Assembly: GCF_025642975.1 (NCBI RefSeq)
Contig: NZ_JANZKJ010000006.1
Span: 186,001 to 250,000, forward strand
Source: Pseudomonas sp. RIT-PI-S
GTDB taxonomy: Bacteria; Pseudomonadota; Gammaproteobacteria; Pseudomonadales; Pseudomonadaceae
Direction of reading: 5' to 3'
Length of the DNA: 64,000 bases
Of the stretch, positions 50,090 through 61,321 are shown piece after piece. The notes under the pieces are model-generated. The model searched no databases and was not told where the DNA came from. It saw nothing but the letters and a program-made list of their open reading frames with translations. How positions within the stretch are numbered: position 1 is the stretch's first letter; the number at the start of each line of letters is the position of its first letter. The position numbers and the translations under genes were made by a program.

Positions 50090-50905
50090 CGCGGGCCTTG
50101 CCCACTCCTACAGCGTTTGTTCGGCGGCTGTAGGAGCTGGCGCCCGCCTGCGAACCGCGTGCGCTCCAGGTTCCCGGGCTATCGCCCAGTCCCACAGGGG
50201 TGGGCCGGCAAGGCTATCGCTCACTTTCACAGGAGGTGGGCCGGTAGGCCTGTGTAGGAGCTAGCGCCAGCCTGCGGATCGCGTGCGCTCCAGGTTCCCG
50301 GGCTATCGCCCAGTCCCACAGGGGTGAACCGGTAAGGCTATCGCCCAATTTCACAGGGGTCGGTAGGGCTATCGCCCAATTTCGCAGGGGGCCGGTAGGG
50401 TTATCGCCTACTTTCACAGGAGGTGGGCCGGTGGGCCCGTGTAGGAGCTGGCGCCAGCCTGCGAACGCGTGCGTTCTAGGTTCCCGGGCTATCGCCCAGT
50501 CCCACAGGGTTGAACCGGTAAGGCTATCGCCCACTTTCACAGGGGTGGGCCGGTAAGGCTATCGCCCAATTTCACAAAGGTGGACGGTGGGCCCGTGTAG
50601 GAGCTGGCGCCAGCCTGCGAACCGCGTGCGCTCCAGGTTCCCGGGCTATCGCCCAGTCCCACAGGGGTGAACCGGTAAGGCTATCGCCCAATTTCACAGG
50701 GGGCCGGTAGGGTTATCGCCCACTTTCACAAAGGTGGACGGTGGGCCTGTGTAGGAGCTGGCGCCAGCCTGCGAACCGCGTGCGCTCCAGGTTCCCGGGC
50801 TATCGCCCAGTCCCACAGGGGTGAACCGGTAAGGCTATCGCCCAGTCCCACAGGAGGGCCGGTAGGGCTATCGTCCACTTTCACAGGGGTGGGCCGGTAG
50901 GGCTA
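50090..50905. repeat. Mosaic array of short hairpin (REP-like) repeats
   Basis: Two unit types alternate. Type 1 begins TGTAGGAGCTGGCGCCAGCC and runs to CAGGTTCCCG (~50 bases), starting near 50129, 50253, 50440, 50596 and 50750. Type 2 is GGCTATCGCCCA plus TTTCACAGG or GTCCCACAGG and a GGCCGGTA-type spacer (~30-37 bases), present about fifteen times. Each GGGC-TATC-GCCC is a minimal hairpin. CTCCTACAG and CTGTAGGAG at the left end are also inverted. It fills the gap between a LysR gene and a convergent exporter gene. Confidence 0.88.
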
Positions 50906-50909
50906 ACGC

Positions 50910-52133
50910 TCACCCCTTGGCTTTGGTCGACGGCAGCAACACCGTCAGGATCCCCAACAGCGGTAGGTACGAGCAGAGGGTGTACACGTATTCGATCCCA
51001 TGGATATCCGCGAGCTCGCCCAGCAGCGCTGCGCCGATGCCGCCGAAGCCGAACATCAGCCCGAAGAAGACCCCGGCGATCATCCCCACGTTGCCGGGCA
51101 GCAACTCCTGCGCATACACCACGATGGCCGAGAACGCCGAGGCCAGGATAAAACCGATGACCACGCTGAGTACGCTGGTCCAGAACAGGTCTACGTAGGG
51201 CAGCATCAAGGTGAACGGCGCCGCCCCGAGGATCGAGAACCAGATCACCGCCTTGCGCCCGATACGGTCGCCGATCGGGCCGCCGAAGAACGTCCCTGCC
51301 GCCACCGCGCCAAGGAACAGGAACAGGTGCAACTGGGAGCTGGCCACCGAAAGGTCGAATTTCTCGATCAGGTAGAAGGTGAAGTAACTGGTGAAACTGG
51401 CCATGTAGAAATACTTGGAGAACACCAGCAAGGCCAGCACCGCCAACGCCCCGGTAATGCGCCCGCGCGACAAGCCGTGGGTGGCCTGGCGCCCGCGCTT
51501 GGCGGCGAAGGCATTGAGGTGGCCGCGATACCAGCGGCTCAGGCCGTAGAGCACGCCGATGGCAAAGAGGGCGAACAGCGCGAACCAGGCCACATTGCCT
51601 TGGCCAAAGGGGATCACGATGGCCGCGGCCAGCAATGGGCCAAAGGCGGACCCCGTGTTACCGCCCACCTGGAAGCTGGACTGCGCCAACCCGAAGCGGC
51701 CGCCCGAGGCCAGACGGGCCACGCGGGACGTTTCCGGGTGGAAGGTCGAAGAGCCAATACCAATCAGGGCCGAAGCCAGCAGGATCATTTCAAAGCTGCC
51801 GACCATCGACAGCATCAGCACGCCGATCAGGGTGCAGACCATCCCCGCAGGTAGCAGGAAGGGCTTGGGGTGGCGATCGGTATAAAAGCCAATCCAGGGC
51901 TGCAACAGCGAGGCGGTGATCTGGAAAGTCAGAGTGATCAGCCCCACCTGGGCGAAGCTGAGCCCGTAGCTGGCCTTGAGCATCGGGTAGATCGACGGCA
52001 ACACTGCCTGGATCAAGTCGTTGATCAGGTGCGCCAGGGCGCAGGCAGCGATGACTTTCATCACCAGTGGGCTAGCGGAGGTTGCGGGGGAAGCAGAGGG
52101 TGGCGCGGTAGAACTTGCCGATGCGAGGGCCAT
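50910..52133 (-). CDS. MFS exporter, fosmidomycin-resistance (Fsr)-like
   Basis: A 407-residue major facilitator with about 12 membrane helices after a Ser/Ala-rich N-terminus. AHLINDLIQAVLPSIYPMLK and ASYGLSFAQVGLITLTFQIT are near-signature for Fsr, followed by FYTDRHPKPFLLPAGM and FHPETSRVARLASGGRFGLA. GDRIGRKAVIWFSILGA is the second-half MFS motif. Family members pump fosmidomycin and other compounds, but the natural substrate is unknown. It is transcribed in the same direction as the MCP gene 75 bases upstream. Confidence 0.88.
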   Translation of the reverse strand: MALASASSTAPPSASPATSASPLVMKVIAACALAHLINDLIQAVLPSIYPMLKASYGLSFAQVGLITLTFQITASLLQPWIGFYTDRHPKPFLLPAGMVCTLIGVLMLSMVGSFEMILLASALIGIGSSTFHPETSRVARLASGGRFGLAQSSFQVGGNTGSAFGPLLAAAIVIPFGQGNVAWFALFALFAIGVLYGLSRWYRGHLNAFAAKRGRQATHGLSRGRITGALAVLALLVFSKYFYMASFTSYFTFYLIEKFDLSVASSQLHLFLFLGAVAAGTFFGGPIGDRIGRKAVIWFSILGAAPFTLMLPYVDLFWTSVLSVVIGFILASAFSAIVVYAQELLPGNVGMIAGVFFGLMFGFGGIGAALLGELADIHGIEYVYTLCSYLPLLGILTVLLPSTKAKG

Positions 52134-52208
52134 GGATCACCTGGAAGTCAGAGACGCACTGTTCAGGTGCGCCACTCTGACATCTTGTTGCAAAATGTTC
52201 CAGCCGAT

Positions 52209-54266
52209 TCAGGCCGTCGCAAAGTTGGCGGTATTCGCACGCAAAGCCCGGCTGCCTTCGCTCAACCGGTCCGCCGCGCTGTTCACTTCGCGTGCACCTT
52301 CGAGCAAACGCAGCGCCGCCTGGTCGACCTGCTGGATATTGCCACTGACCTCATCGGCAGTAGCCGCCTGTTGCTCCACGGCCGTGGCGATCTGCGCCAG
52401 CGTGTCGTTGACGGCCTGTACGGCACCGGCGATTTCACCCAGGTTGGCACCCAACCCGGTGACCGCTGCCGCGTCCCCTTCGGCCTGGGCGCAGGCTGCC
52501 TGCATCAGCTCCACCGCCTGCTGCACCGTGCCGCGCAGGCTTTCGACCGTGGCCGCGATCTGCGCCGTGGAGGCCTGAGTGCGCTGGGACAAGCTGCGCA
52601 CCTCATCGGCAACCACGGCGAATCCACGGCCTTGGTCACCCGCCCGCGCCGCCTCGATGGCCGCGTTCAAGGCGAGCAAGTTGGTTTGCCCGGCGATGCC
52701 GCCGATCACATCCACCACCGACTGGATTTGCTGGCCCTGTTCGCTGACTCGGCCTAACGCTTGGGCCGTGGCGCTGAGCCGTTCGTTGAGCTGCTGAATG
52801 TTGCGGGTGGTCAGCTCGCTCTGGCGGCTGCTGCTCATGGCGATCTGCTGGGTGTGCCGGGCGCTTTGCGCGGCCTCTTCACAACTCCTGGCAACCCCTT
52901 GCGAAGTGGCTGCCAGCTGGGTCGCGGCCGTGGCGATCTGGCTGATCTGCAACTGTTGCTGTTCTACGTCCTGCAGGGTGCCGCTAGCCTGGGCCGTGAG
53001 CGTGGAAACGGCGCCGCCGAGAGCATCGGTCTCCCGGCCCACCCCGGCCAGGCTGCCCCGCAACTGCACCACCGCGCTATTCAATGCCTGGGAAATGGCT
53101 GCCAGCTCGTCCCGCCCAGTCACCGCCACCTGCACCCGCAAATCGCCATCGCGCAAGGACTCCGCCAGGGTGGTGATGCCCGCGGCGCTGCGCCGGATCG
53201 CCGTCTGCACGCAGATGAACAAGTACAGCGCCGCCAGCAACAGCACGGCGAAGCCCACGGCTACGGGGATGAACTCGCCGAGCGCATCCGCCCGGTAAAA
53301 GGCCAGGCGCTGGTCCAGCGAGGTCAGCGACTGCTGCCGCAGGGCCACGACTTCGCCGACCAAGGCATCCATGTTGCTGTCAAAGTCCGCCGCGCTCAGG
53401 TTTACCGTGCCGCCGAACAGTTGCTCGTCGAGCAGCTTGAGCACCTTGTCCAGCATCGCAGCCGTACGCCCATACTGGCCGGTCCAGGCGCCAGAGGCTT
53501 CCGGCAGGCGTTCATTGAGCGCAGCACCGCTTTTGAACAACTGTTCGCGGGCATCGTTGATACGGCTGCGCAGGTCGCGCAACTGCAAGCGGCTCTGCAG
53601 GCTGAACTGCCCAGACACTACCGAGGCCTCCCCCACCGCGGCCAGGCGCCCTACCCGCTCGTTGAGATCAGGCGCACGCTGGGTGGCCATTTCCATCAAC
53701 AGGTAGGTTTCCATCCAGGGGTCGAGGATCAGGCCGCTGTCCATGGCCAGTTGTTCGCGCAACAGCTGCAGGGTGCTGATCACCGCGGTGAAGCGGTCGA
53801 ACCCGTCGGGCCACCAGCCAAGGCCGCGCAGGCCCTGCACGCTCAAGCCGGTAGCGCCTTGTTGTAGCGCTTGGTAACGGCGCATGCTTTCAGCGCTGGC
53901 ACCGGTATCACCCAGCACCTGCCCGAGTTGCGCCAGGGCCTGCGTCAGCTGGGGCCCCGTGGCTTCCAGCGCGTTGATCGCTGCCTTCGCCGCCGGCGTC
54001 GGCTCGCGCAAGATATCCACGGCCTTCCAGCGCGCCGCTTGCATCCGTAGCTGGCTCAGCAAGCGGTCAACCGCTTCGAGCGCCTGCAACTGAGTCACGC
54101 CCTGGCGCTCGCCGCTGATAACGTTAAGCCGCTCGCGATAGCCGTTGCCGAGCATGGCCAGGCTGACCACCAACGGCAGCATGAACAGCAGGAACAACAG
54201 CCGGAACTTGCCGGCGAAGGTGAATCTGCCCAGCAGGCGGATCCCCGGGGAGAGCAAACTGTACAT
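52209..54266 (-). CDS. Methyl-accepting chemotaxis protein with large helical sensor domain
   Basis: A 685-residue MCP. TM1 is [19 protein letters not shown], followed by a ~270-residue helical periplasmic domain (with [20 protein letters not shown], as in PilJ-like helical sensors). Then come TM2 ([20 protein letters not shown]), HAMP, and the signalling domain with [20 protein letters not shown] and [25 protein letters not shown] is 11 bases from the ATG at 54266; an upstream GTG abuts it. 138 bases separate it from cheB, so it may have its own promoter. Ligand unknown. Confidence 0.92.
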   Translation of the reverse strand: MYSLLSPGIRLLGRFTFAGKFRLLFLLFMLPLVVSLAMLGNGYRERLNVISGERQGVTQLQALEAVDRLLSQLRMQAARWKAVDILREPTPAAKAAINALEATGPQLTQALAQLGQVLGDTGASAESMRRYQALQQGATGLSVQGLRGLGWWPDGFDRFTAVISTLQLLREQLAMDSGLILDPWMETYLLMEMATQRAPDLNERVGRLAAVGEASVVSGQFSLQSRLQLRDLRSRINDAREQLFKSGAALNERLPEASGAWTGQYGRTAAMLDKVLKLLDEQLFGGTVNLSAADFDSNMDALVGEVVALRQQSLTSLDQRLAFYRADALGEFIPVAVGFAVLLLAALYLFICVQTAIRRSAAGITTLAESLRDGDLRVQVAVTGRDELAAISQALNSAVVQLRGSLAGVGRETDALGGAVSTLTAQASGTLQDVEQQQLQISQIATAATQLAATSQGVARSCEEAAQSARHTQQIAMSSSRQSELTTRNIQQLNERLSATAQALGRVSEQGQQIQSVVDVIGGIAGQTNLLALNAAIEAARAGDQGRGFAVVADEVRSLSQRTQASTAQIAATVESLRGTVQQAVELMQAACAQAEGDAAAVTGLGANLGEIAGAVQAVNDTLAQIATAVEQQAATADEVSGNIQQVDQAALRLLEGAREVNSAADRLSEGSRALRANTANFATA

Positions 54267-54404
54267 GTCCGATAGCACTCCTGGACAACGTCAACGCCCG
54301 GCCGGGCGGGAAGTAAAAGAACTTAATACTGCAAGAATCACACCTTGTAACGAACCGCTCAACAGCGCCAGCCGAAGCGTTCGCTTAAGCGCCGGCAACC
54401 TTGC

Positions 54405-55505
54405 CTATCGGCGCAAGCGCGCGCCTTCCAAAATGGCCCTGGGAATCTCCTCGAGGCTGATCACTTGACGCGCCGCGCCCAGCTTGATCGCCTCCTTGGG
54501 CATGCCGAACACCACGCAACTGGCTTCGTCCTGGGCATAGGTATCAGCCCCGGCGTCGAACATCTCCTTGAGCCCCCGCGCGCCGTCGTCGCCCATGCCG
54601 GTCATGATGATGCCGGTGGCATTGGCGCCGGCGAAGCGCGCCACGGAGCGGAACAGCACGTCAACGGAGGGGCGGTGCCGGTTCACGTGGGGGCCATCGA
54701 TGATCTGCACGTGATAGAACGCCCCGCTGCGCTTGAGCACCATATGCCGCCCGCCCGGGGCGATCAGCACTTGGCCAGGCAACACCCGGTCATTATTGGC
54801 CGCTTCGCGCACGCTCACCGCGCACAAGCTGTCTAGGCGCTGGGCGAAGGAGGCGGTGAATTTTTCCGGCATGTGCTGCACCACCACAATCCCGGGGGTA
54901 ATCCGCGGCAACGCCACCAGCACCTGTTCCAAGGCCTGGGTGCCGCCTGTGGACGTGCCGATGGCCACCACCCGGTCGGTGGTGCGCGCCATGGCCGAGG
55001 TCGGCCCCGGCGGAAGTATTGCATCGGCGCTAAGCCGCCGCGGCACCGTGGCTGGCGCCACTGGCGTTGCTTGTGGGCGCAGGGCGCGAACGTTGGCCCT
55101 GGCCGCCGCGCGTACCGCCCGCACCAGCTCGGCAGCGGACTGCAAAAGAAAATCCCGCAGCCCGGCCTTGGGTTTGCTGATGATGTCCGCCGCTCCCGCG
55201 GCCATGGCTTGCAGTGCCGTCTCAGTGCCGGCCTCGGTCAGGGTCGAGCAGATCACCACCGGCGTGGGCCGCTCGGCCATGACCTTGCGTAGGAAGGTCA
55301 GCCCGTCCATGCGCGGCATTTCGATGTCCAGCACGATCACGTCGGGCCAGCGGCGGGCCATCTTGTCCATCGCGAACAGCGGGTCGCTGGCCGCGCCTAT
55401 GACCTCCATGTCCGGCTCTTCTTCCAGAATCGCCTGCATGACCTGGCGCACTACGGCCGAGTCATCGACGATCAACACCTGGATAGTCGCGCGAGTTGGG
55501 CTCAT
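54405..55505 (-). CDS. cheB: Chemotaxis methylesterase/deamidase CheB
   Basis: A 366-residue CheB. The N-terminal receiver has [18 protein letters not shown] and phospho-acceptor Asp60 in [14 protein letters not shown]. The C-terminal esterase has the catalytic triad: Ser in [12 protein letters not shown], His in [20 protein letters not shown] and Asp in [15 protein letters not shown]. It removes methyl groups from MCPs. Overlaps cheR by four bases. Confidence 0.96.
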   Translation of the reverse strand: MSPTRATIQVLIVDDSAVVRQVMQAILEEEPDMEVIGAASDPLFAMDKMARRWPDVIVLDIEMPRMDGLTFLRKVMAERPTPVVICSTLTEAGTETALQAMAAGAADIISKPKAGLRDFLLQSAAELVRAVRAAARANVRALRPQATPVAPATVPRRLSADAILPPGPTSAMARTTDRVVAIGTSTGGTQALEQVLVALPRITPGIVVVQHMPEKFTASFAQRLDSLCAVSVREAANNDRVLPGQVLIAPGGRHMVLKRSGAFYHVQIIDGPHVNRHRPSVDVLFRSVARFAGANATGIIMTGMGDDGARGLKEMFDAGADTYAQDEASCVVFGMPKEAIKLGAARQVISLEEIPRAILEGARLRR

Positions 55506-56317
55506 GGTTTGCGATACATCGAAGGGGATAGCAACTCCAGCGTGTCATTCACGCCGTTGAGGCTTTCCGAGTGGCTGATGATGAAGTGCCCACCTCGGCG
55601 CAATTGCGGAACGAGGCGGTCCACCACCTTGCGTTTGGTGGCCATGTCGAAATAGATCAGCACGTTGCGCAGGAAAATCACATCGAACTCCCCCATGCGG
55701 GGCAGCGCGGAGTTGAGGTTGACCTGCACGAACTTCACCCGCTCGCGCAGGTTGCGCTCCACCAGGAAGGTCCCGGCCTGATTGCCGATGCCCTTGAGGC
55801 AATAGCGCTCCAGCAGCTCACGCGGCAGGTTGCGCCCACGCTCCATCGGGTAGTGGCCGCGCGCGGCCTTTTCCAGCATGCGCGTGCTGATGTCCGACGC
55901 CACCACCTCCCAAGGGTTGCCGTCGAGCACTTCGGCCAGGGTCATGGCCAGGCTGTAGGGTTCCTCGCCGGAGGAGCAGGCCGCGCTCCACACCCGGATC
56001 GGCCTGGCCGCGCTGGGCCGCGCCGCCCGAGGCCGCGCCAGCAACTGTTCCCGAAGGAACTCGAAGTGCTTGGGCTCGCGGTAGAAATAGGTTTCGTTGG
56101 TGGTCAGCAGGTCCAGGGCAATCTGCGCTTCGCCGGCGCCCTCCACAGCCGTGATCATGCGGAAGTAGGCGCCGTAGTCCGGCAGGTTCAGGTCCCGCAG
56201 CCGGTTGACCAGGCGAGCGGCGACCAGGGCTTTCTTCGCGTCCCCCAGATGGATGCCGGCCCTGTCATATAGCCAGGTCTGAAACTGCCTGAATTCCTTG
56301 TCGCTAAGGGCGCTCAC
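55502..56317 (-). CDS. cheR: Chemotaxis methyltransferase CheR
   Basis: A 271-residue SAM-dependent MCP glutamate methyltransferase. The N-terminal helical domain includes [20 protein letters not shown], then [20 protein letters not shown] (SAM-binding) and [20 protein letters not shown] (family signature). It overlaps cheB and cheW by four bases each, so the three are tightly coupled. The MCP encoded just upstream ends in a CheR-tether-like pentapeptide. Confidence 0.95.
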   Translation of the reverse strand: MSALSDKEFRQFQTWLYDRAGIHLGDAKKALVAARLVNRLRDLNLPDYGAYFRMITAVEGAGEAQIALDLLTTNETYFYREPKHFEFLREQLLARPRAARPSAARPIRVWSAACSSGEEPYSLAMTLAEVLDGNPWEVVASDISTRMLEKAARGHYPMERGRNLPRELLERYCLKGIGNQAGTFLVERNLRERVKFVQVNLNSALPRMGEFDVIFLRNVLIYFDMATKRKVVDRLVPQLRRGGHFIISHSESLNGVNDTLELLSPSMYRKP

Positions 56318-56835
56318 TGGTCCCCCAGGCCCGCGGATGCTTGCGTGATGGCGACCATGTCCTCAACGCACAGCACACGGTCGACATTCAAGGCGATCAC
56401 GAAGCGGTCGTCGATCCGTGCCATCCCGGCAATGAAGTCCACCCGAATGCGCGAACCGAAACTGGGCGGCGGCTCAATGGCGGCCGCCGGGATATCCACC
56501 ACCGCAGACACGGCATCGACCAGCAGGCCGAACACCAGCGGCGGCCCATCCTCGGCGGCGACTTCCAGAATCACGATGCAGCTACGCCGCCCGGCCGTGG
56601 CCGGGGGCTGGCCAAACCGTGCCGCCAGGTCCACCACGGGCACCACGGCGCCGCGCAGGTTGATCACGCCGCGCACGTAGTCCGGCATCATCGGCACCAC
56701 GGTCATCTGCGTCAGCTCGATGATTTCCTTGATGCCGTGAATGGCCAGCGCATAAAGCTCACCAGCGAGGCTGAAGGTCAAATACTGGGCATCGGTCCCG
56801 GCCGTTGCCAGCGAGGACAGGGGCTGTGCAGTCAT
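56314..56835 (-). CDS. cheW: Chemotaxis coupling protein CheW
   Basis: A 173-residue CheW-domain protein linking MCPs to CheA. YLTFSLAGELYALAIHGIKE, then MMPDYVRGVINLRGAVVPVV, DLAARFG and the C-terminal block (FIAGMARIDDRFVIALNVDR) are all typical. It is encoded 8 bases downstream of the MCP gene. Confidence 0.95.
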   Translation of the reverse strand: MTAQPLSSLATAGTDAQYLTFSLAGELYALAIHGIKEIIELTQMTVVPMMPDYVRGVINLRGAVVPVVDLAARFGQPPATAGRRSCIVILEVAAEDGPPLVFGLLVDAVSAVVDIPAAAIEPPPSFGSRIRVDFIAGMARIDDRFVIALNVDRVLCVEDMVAITQASAGLGDQ

Positions 56836-56843
56836 GGCGCACC

Positions 56844-58478
56844 TCAGAAGCGAGTGAATTCGGCTTCGGACAATTCAGCGGCGGGCCCATTACGGCGCCG
56901 TGTCGGCCCTTTCGTCGGCGGTTGCGGCGGGTTCGGGCGCGGCCGCGAAGCCGGCGGCGCCGAACCTGCGTCGTTGCCCACGGTGAAGAAGCTCATCACT
57001 GCTTGCAACTGCTCGGCCTGGGTACTCATCTCTTCAGCCGTGGCGGCCAGCTCTTCGCTGCTGGACGCATTCTGTTGGGTCACCTGATTGAGTTGAACCA
57101 TGGCCAGGTTGATCTGCGCCACGCCTGCGGACTGCTCTTCCGACGCTGCACTGATTTCCTGTACCAGGTCCGAGGTCTTGTTGATCGACGGCACCATCTC
57201 CGCCAGCAGACCGCCGGCCCGCTCGGCCAGCTCCACGCTGCTGCCAGACAGCTCGCCGATTTCCTGCGCCGCGACCTGGCTGCGCTCGGCCAGCTTGCGC
57301 ACTTCGGCGGCCACCACGGCAAAGCCCTTGCCGTGTTCGCCGGCGCGGGCTGCCTCGATCGCGGCGTTCAGCGCCAGCAGGTTGGTCTGGTAAGCGATGT
57401 CGTCGATGATGCCGATGCGCTGGGCGATCTTCTTCATCGCTGACACCGTCGCCTCGACCGATTTGCCGCCTTCGGCCGCTTCGCGGGCCGCCTTGCTGGC
57501 CATGCCGTCGGTAACCTTGGCGTTATCGGTGTTCTGGTTGATGCTGGCGGTCATCTGCTCGATCGACGCGCTGGTTTCCTCGACGCTCGCTGCTTGCTCG
57601 CTGGTGGCCTGGCTCATCGATTGCGCGGTGGCGCTGAGTTCTTCCGAAGCACTGGCCAGGCTATCGGCGGCATGGCGTACTTCGCCAATGATGCGCCCCA
57701 GCTGGCCGGCCACGTTCTGCATGGCTTGCAACAGCTTGCCGGTTTCGTCCGTGCTGCGGATCTGCACCCGGGCGGTGAGATCGCCCTGAGCCAGGCGGGT
57801 GGCCATTTCCACCGCCACGTTCAGCGGCCGGGAAATGACCCGCGAGACGAACCAGGCCAGGAACAGCCCCAGCACAATCGCGGCTACCAACACCGCGATG
57901 ATGGCCTCGCGGGCATTTTCAAATACGCCTTGGGATACCGAGCCAGCCTGCGCCGCACCGTTATCGTTGAGCTCCACCAGCTTGCTCAGGGTGCCGGAGG
58001 TGCGCTCGAATACCGGCCGCGAATCCACCGCCAGCACGGCCTTGGCCTGGGCCTTGTCCCCGCTACGTGACAACTGCAGCACCTTTTCGCTGACCTTCAT
58101 GTAGAGGTTGTAGTCGTTGACAAAGCTGCGATACAGCTCGCTCTCCTCCGGGCTGGACAACAGCGCCTTGTACTGCTCGATGCCCTCTTCGACCGCGGCC
58201 TTGGACTGTGCTTGGGTCTGCTCCAGTTCCTGCATGTCGGCGTCGGTGTCGGCCAGGATGTGCCGCGCTTCACGGGTGCGGTACTGGCTGAGGTTGTAGC
58301 GCATGGACGCGGCGACGCGCATGGAAGGTATCCAGTTTTCGGTCATCTCGCGGGTGGCATTGTTGACGATGCCGAGCTGCACGATCGAAAACACGCCCAG
58401 CACCACGGAAAGCGACAACACCACCAGAAAGGAAGCGAGCAGCTTGACGGAGATTCGCAGGTTATAGAACCACTTCAT
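56844..58478 (-). CDS. Methyl-accepting chemotaxis protein with CheR-tether-like C-terminus
   Basis: A 544-residue MCP. TM1 is [20 protein letters not shown], followed by a four-helix-bundle periplasmic domain (4[25 protein letters not shown]). TM2 is [20 protein letters not shown], then HAMP and the signalling hairpin [21 protein letters not shown] Pro/Arg-rich linker precedes the end EFTRF, which fits the CheR-binding pattern x-aromatic-x-x-aromatic. The ATG at 58478 ([14 protein letters not shown]) has GAGG upstream. Between cheA and cheW; 28 bases after cheA. Ligand unknown. Confidence 0.93.
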   Translation of the reverse strand: MKWFYNLRISVKLLASFLVVLSLSVVLGVFSIVQLGIVNNATREMTENWIPSMRVAASMRYNLSQYRTREARHILADTDADMQELEQTQAQSKAAVEEGIEQYKALLSSPEESELYRSFVNDYNLYMKVSEKVLQLSRSGDKAQAKAVLAVDSRPVFERTSGTLSKLVELNDNGAAQAGSVSQGVFENAREAIIAVLVAAIVLGLFLAWFVSRVISRPLNVAVEMATRLAQGDLTARVQIRSTDETGKLLQAMQNVAGQLGRIIGEVRHAADSLASASEELSATAQSMSQATSEQAASVEETSASIEQMTASINQNTDNAKVTDGMASKAAREAAEGGKSVEATVSAMKKIAQRIGIIDDIAYQTNLLALNAAIEAARAGEHGKGFAVVAAEVRKLAERSQVAAQEIGELSGSSVELAERAGGLLAEMVPSINKTSDLVQEISAASEEQSAGVAQINLAMVQLNQVTQQNASSSEELAATAEEMSTQAEQLQAVMSFFTVGNDAGSAPPASRPRPNPPQPPTKGPTRRRNGPAAELSEAEFTRF

Positions 58479-58506
58479 GTCGAACACCTCGGGACGAACC
58501 CTGGCC

Positions 58507-60621
58507 TTAAACGGCTTGACGAATAGTCGATGGATGATCGGCCGGCCCTGCCCCACGGCTGGCCTTGTCGATCAAATTCTTCAGTAATGCGGGAATGTCG
58601 AGAATCAGAGCTACCGCGCCGCTGCCCAACACGGTGGAACCGCTGATGCCGCGCACACCGGCGAACAATGGGCCCAGGGGCTTGATCACGGTCTGGTATT
58701 CGCCCATCAGGTGATCCACGACCAGCCCGGCCTTGATCCCCTGTGCCTTGACCACCACGATGTTCTCGCGCCGCGCGGGCTCGCCTTGAAGGCCCAGGTA
58801 GTCCCGCAGGAACACCAGCGGCAGCACCTCGCCGCGCAGCGCCACATGGCCCTGCTCGCGCCATTGGTCGCGGCTGGCGGTAGGTAGCTCGATGCACTCC
58901 TGGACCACATCCAGCGGCACTACGTAGGCACTGCCGACGGTATCCACCAACAGGCCGTCGATCATCGCCAGGGTCAGCGGCAGGCGAATGCGCACACAGG
59001 TGCCACGGCCCGGCTCGCTGTCCAGCTCGATGCTGCCGCGCAGGCTGGTGATGTTGCGCTTGACCACGTCCATGCCAACGCCGCGGCCAGACAGGTTGGT
59101 GACCGCCTCGGCGGTAGAAAACCCTGGCTCGAAGATCAGCCCGTAAAGCTCCCGCTCGCTAGGCTCGGCGGCGCCGAGCAGGCCGCGCTCCCGCGCCTTG
59201 TGCAGGATGCGCTCACGGTTGAGCCCGGCACCGTCGTCGGCCAGCTCCAGCACGATATTGCCGGCGTCGTGAAACGCATTGAGGCGCAAACGCCCACGCG
59301 CAGGTTTGCCGGCGGCCAGGCGCACCTCGGGCATTTCGATGCCGTGGTCCATGGCATTGCGCAGCAGGTGCATGAGCGGATCGCCAATTTTCTCGATCAA
59401 GGCTTTGTCCAGCTCGGTATCGCCGCCGCTGACCACCAGCTCGATTTCCTTGCCCAGCTCCTGGCTCACATCGCGCACCACCCGCTGGAAGCGGTTGAAG
59501 GTCTCGCCCACCGGCACCATTCGCATGGCCAGCGCGCCATCGAGCAGCGCCTCGAGCAAGGCGCTGACCTCGCCATTGGCCTCGGCCAACGGCTCATCGC
59601 CGCGTTGCCGTGCCAGCAGCAGAGCGCCCGCCCCGGCGGTGACCAGTTCACCGGCCAGGTTGATCAGTTCTTCGAGCTTGTCCGCGCGCACCCGGATATA
59701 CCCGCCTGCGCGACCTTCACGGGGTGCCGACGCGGCCGCGGGCGGGCGCGCAGGCGCCGCATCCTCGGGCTCGCTCGCGGTCACGGCCTGGGGTGCAAGA
59801 AGGTCATCTGGGGCAAGGGTGCCGCAGCGCAACAGTGCGCCCTCCACCCAAGCCGCCTCGTCGCCCAGCTCGGCCAACCATTGGCGGTACTCCTCGGCTG
59901 GCGCTTGCGGGGCGAAGATGCGCAGGCGGCATTCATCGCGCACGAACTCGAAGGTTTCGGCGATGGCCGCCTCGTCCCGCTCGGAGCGCAAGGCAATTTC
60001 CAGCCCCAGGTAGCAGCTCTCGGGGTCGAAGTCCGCCCAGGCCAGCGGCGGCTGGTACACCTCGGTGCCCACGCGCTCGCCGAGGGTATCGAGGTAGCGC
60101 AGGAACGACAGCGGGTCCATGCCATTGCGGAAGGTGTCCAGGCCGAAGCGCACTGAAACATGCCACACCCCCTCTTGCGCAGGCGCAGGCATGGCAACAG
60201 CCGCAGCAACACTGGCCGGCCCAGCCGCGCCAAAGCCGGCGAGGCGCTCACGCAGGCCGCGTTCGCGCTCCAGCAGGCTGGCGGAGGGGGCGGTGTTATG
60301 CACCGCCACGACTTCAAGCAATTCCGCCAGGTGGTCGTTGCACGCCAGCAGCAACGCGACCATGTCCCGAGACGCCACGAGCTTACCGGCCCGCAGGCGG
60401 TCGAGCAGGTCTTCGACCACATGGGCGAATGCAACGATCGGGTCCAGCCCGAACAACCCGGCAGAGCCCTTGATGGTATGCGCGGCACGGAAGATCGCAG
60501 CCAGTTGGCTGTCATCCTCCGGTTGCGCCTCCAGCAGCAAGAGCGCCTGCTCCATATCGTGCAGCAGCTCTCGCGCTTCGGCGATAAAGGTCTGCAGGGC
60601 GGCGTCGAGGTTAAGCGTCAC
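58507..60621 (-). CDS. cheA: Chemotaxis histidine kinase CheA
   Basis: A 704-residue kinase. The Hpt domain has phospho-His48 in [19 protein letters not shown] linker/P2-like region (to about 300), the dimerisation helices ([20 protein letters not shown]) and the ATP-binding N/G boxes ([40 protein letters not shown]) follow. The C-terminal CheW-like domain ends the protein. Signals pass from MCPs via CheW to CheY and CheB. Confidence 0.96.
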   Translation of the reverse strand: MTLNLDAALQTFIAEARELLHDMEQALLLLEAQPEDDSQLAAIFRAAHTIKGSAGLFGLDPIVAFAHVVEDLLDRLRAGKLVASRDMVALLLACNDHLAELLEVVAVHNTAPSASLLERERGLRERLAGFGAAGPASVAAAVAMPAPAQEGVWHVSVRFGLDTFRNGMDPLSFLRYLDTLGERVGTEVYQPPLAWADFDPESCYLGLEIALRSERDEAAIAETFEFVRDECRLRIFAPQAPAEEYRQWLAELGDEAAWVEGALLRCGTLAPDDLLAPQAVTASEPEDAAPARPPAAASAPREGRAGGYIRVRADKLEELINLAGELVTAGAGALLLARQRGDEPLAEANGEVSALLEALLDGALAMRMVPVGETFNRFQRVVRDVSQELGKEIELVVSGGDTELDKALIEKIGDPLMHLLRNAMDHGIEMPEVRLAAGKPARGRLRLNAFHDAGNIVLELADDGAGLNRERILHKARERGLLGAAEPSERELYGLIFEPGFSTAEAVTNLSGRGVGMDVVKRNITSLRGSIELDSEPGRGTCVRIRLPLTLAMIDGLLVDTVGSAYVVPLDVVQECIELPTASRDQWREQGHVALRGEVLPLVFLRDYLGLQGEPARRENIVVVKAQGIKAGLVVDHLMGEYQTVIKPLGPLFAGVRGISGSTVLGSGAVALILDIPALLKNLIDKASRGAGPADHPSTIRQAV

Positions 60622-60641
60622 GGCGATTTCCCGATAAAGGT

Positions 60642-60947
60642 TCAGGCCACGGTTCGGTCATCGAATGCGGCGGCCAGCCCGCACAAGGCCAGGGCTTCGT
60701 TTACGGCGGGGCTGCACCCCGCCAGGCGCAGCGGGTGGCCGGCACTGAGCACTTGCTGACGCAGCGCCAACAGGAGCTGGAGGCCGGCGCCATCCACTTC
60801 GCTCACCTCGGCCAGGTCCAGCTGCCATTCACAGGGCTGCTCTAGCCAGGGCATAAGGGCACCGTGCAGCTCCAGGGCGGTGTAGATGGTCAGGTCCGTC
60901 TGCACCGTCACCTGCAGCACGCTGCCCTCAAGGCTGGCGGTTATCAC
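60642..60947 (-). CDS. STAS-domain (anti-sigma antagonist-like) protein of the che operon
   Basis: A 101-residue single STAS domain: VLQVTVQTDLTIYTALELHG then WQLDLAEVSEVDGAGLQLLL. In this family the serine that is phosphorylated follows the Asp of the D-x-[SA]-G motif; here that place reads DGAG, so regulation by phosphorylation is unlikely. The start is a GTG at 60947 overlapping the cheY stop as GTGA; a longer version would overlap cheY heavily. STAS genes between cheY and cheA occur in some other che operons. Its target is unknown. Confidence 0.8.
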   Translation of the reverse strand: MITASLEGSVLQVTVQTDLTIYTALELHGALMPWLEQPCEWQLDLAEVSEVDGAGLQLLLALRQQVLSAGHPLRLAGCSPAVNEALALCGLAAAFDDRTVA

Positions 60948-61312
60948 GGCAGAATCAGCTTGGCCACCGCGGCCATCATCTGTGCCGGTTGGAATGGCTT
61001 GACCACCCAAGCCCGAGCGCCGGCAGCCTGCCCTTCCTGCTTGCGGCTTTCCTGGGATTCGGTAGTCAGCATAATGACGGGGGTAAACTTATACGCCGGT
61101 AACTTCTTCAACTCTTTGAGGAAAGTAATCCCGTCCATGTTCGGCATGTTCACATCGCTGATCACCAAGTGGATTTTCTGCCCACTTAACTTGCCCAGGG
61201 CATCTTTGCCGTCCGCCGCTTCGATTACATCGTAGCCAGCACTTTTCAAAGCGATGCCGACCACTTGGCGAATACTGGCCGAGTCATCCACAACTAATAC
61301 TGTTTTACCCAT
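60944..61312 (-). CDS. cheY: Chemotaxis response regulator CheY
   Basis: A 122-residue single-domain receiver. Acidic residues are in VLVVDDSASIRQVVGIAL, phospho-acceptor Asp53 in LVISDVNMPNMDGITFLKEL, Thr in VIMLTTESQESR and Lys in WVVKPFQPAQM. It is presumably the CheA output that binds a motor or other effector. 9 bases after the first MCP gene. Confidence 0.95.
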   Translation of the reverse strand: MGKTVLVVDDSASIRQVVGIALKSAGYDVIEAADGKDALGKLSGQKIHLVISDVNMPNMDGITFLKELKKLPAYKFTPVIMLTTESQESRKQEGQAAGARAWVVKPFQPAQMMAAVAKLILP

Positions 61313-61321
61313 TGGCCACTC

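Noticed and set aside
50214..50540. Minus-strand open frame of 108 codons with repeated peptides
   Set aside because: Lies wholly in the hairpin repeat array; the peptide repeats simply mirror the DNA repeats, and no Shine-Dalgarno or homologue is evident.
50090..50905. CRISPR-like look of the repeat array
   Set aside because: Units vary in length and sequence, the spacers are themselves repeated, and there is no cas gene nearby.
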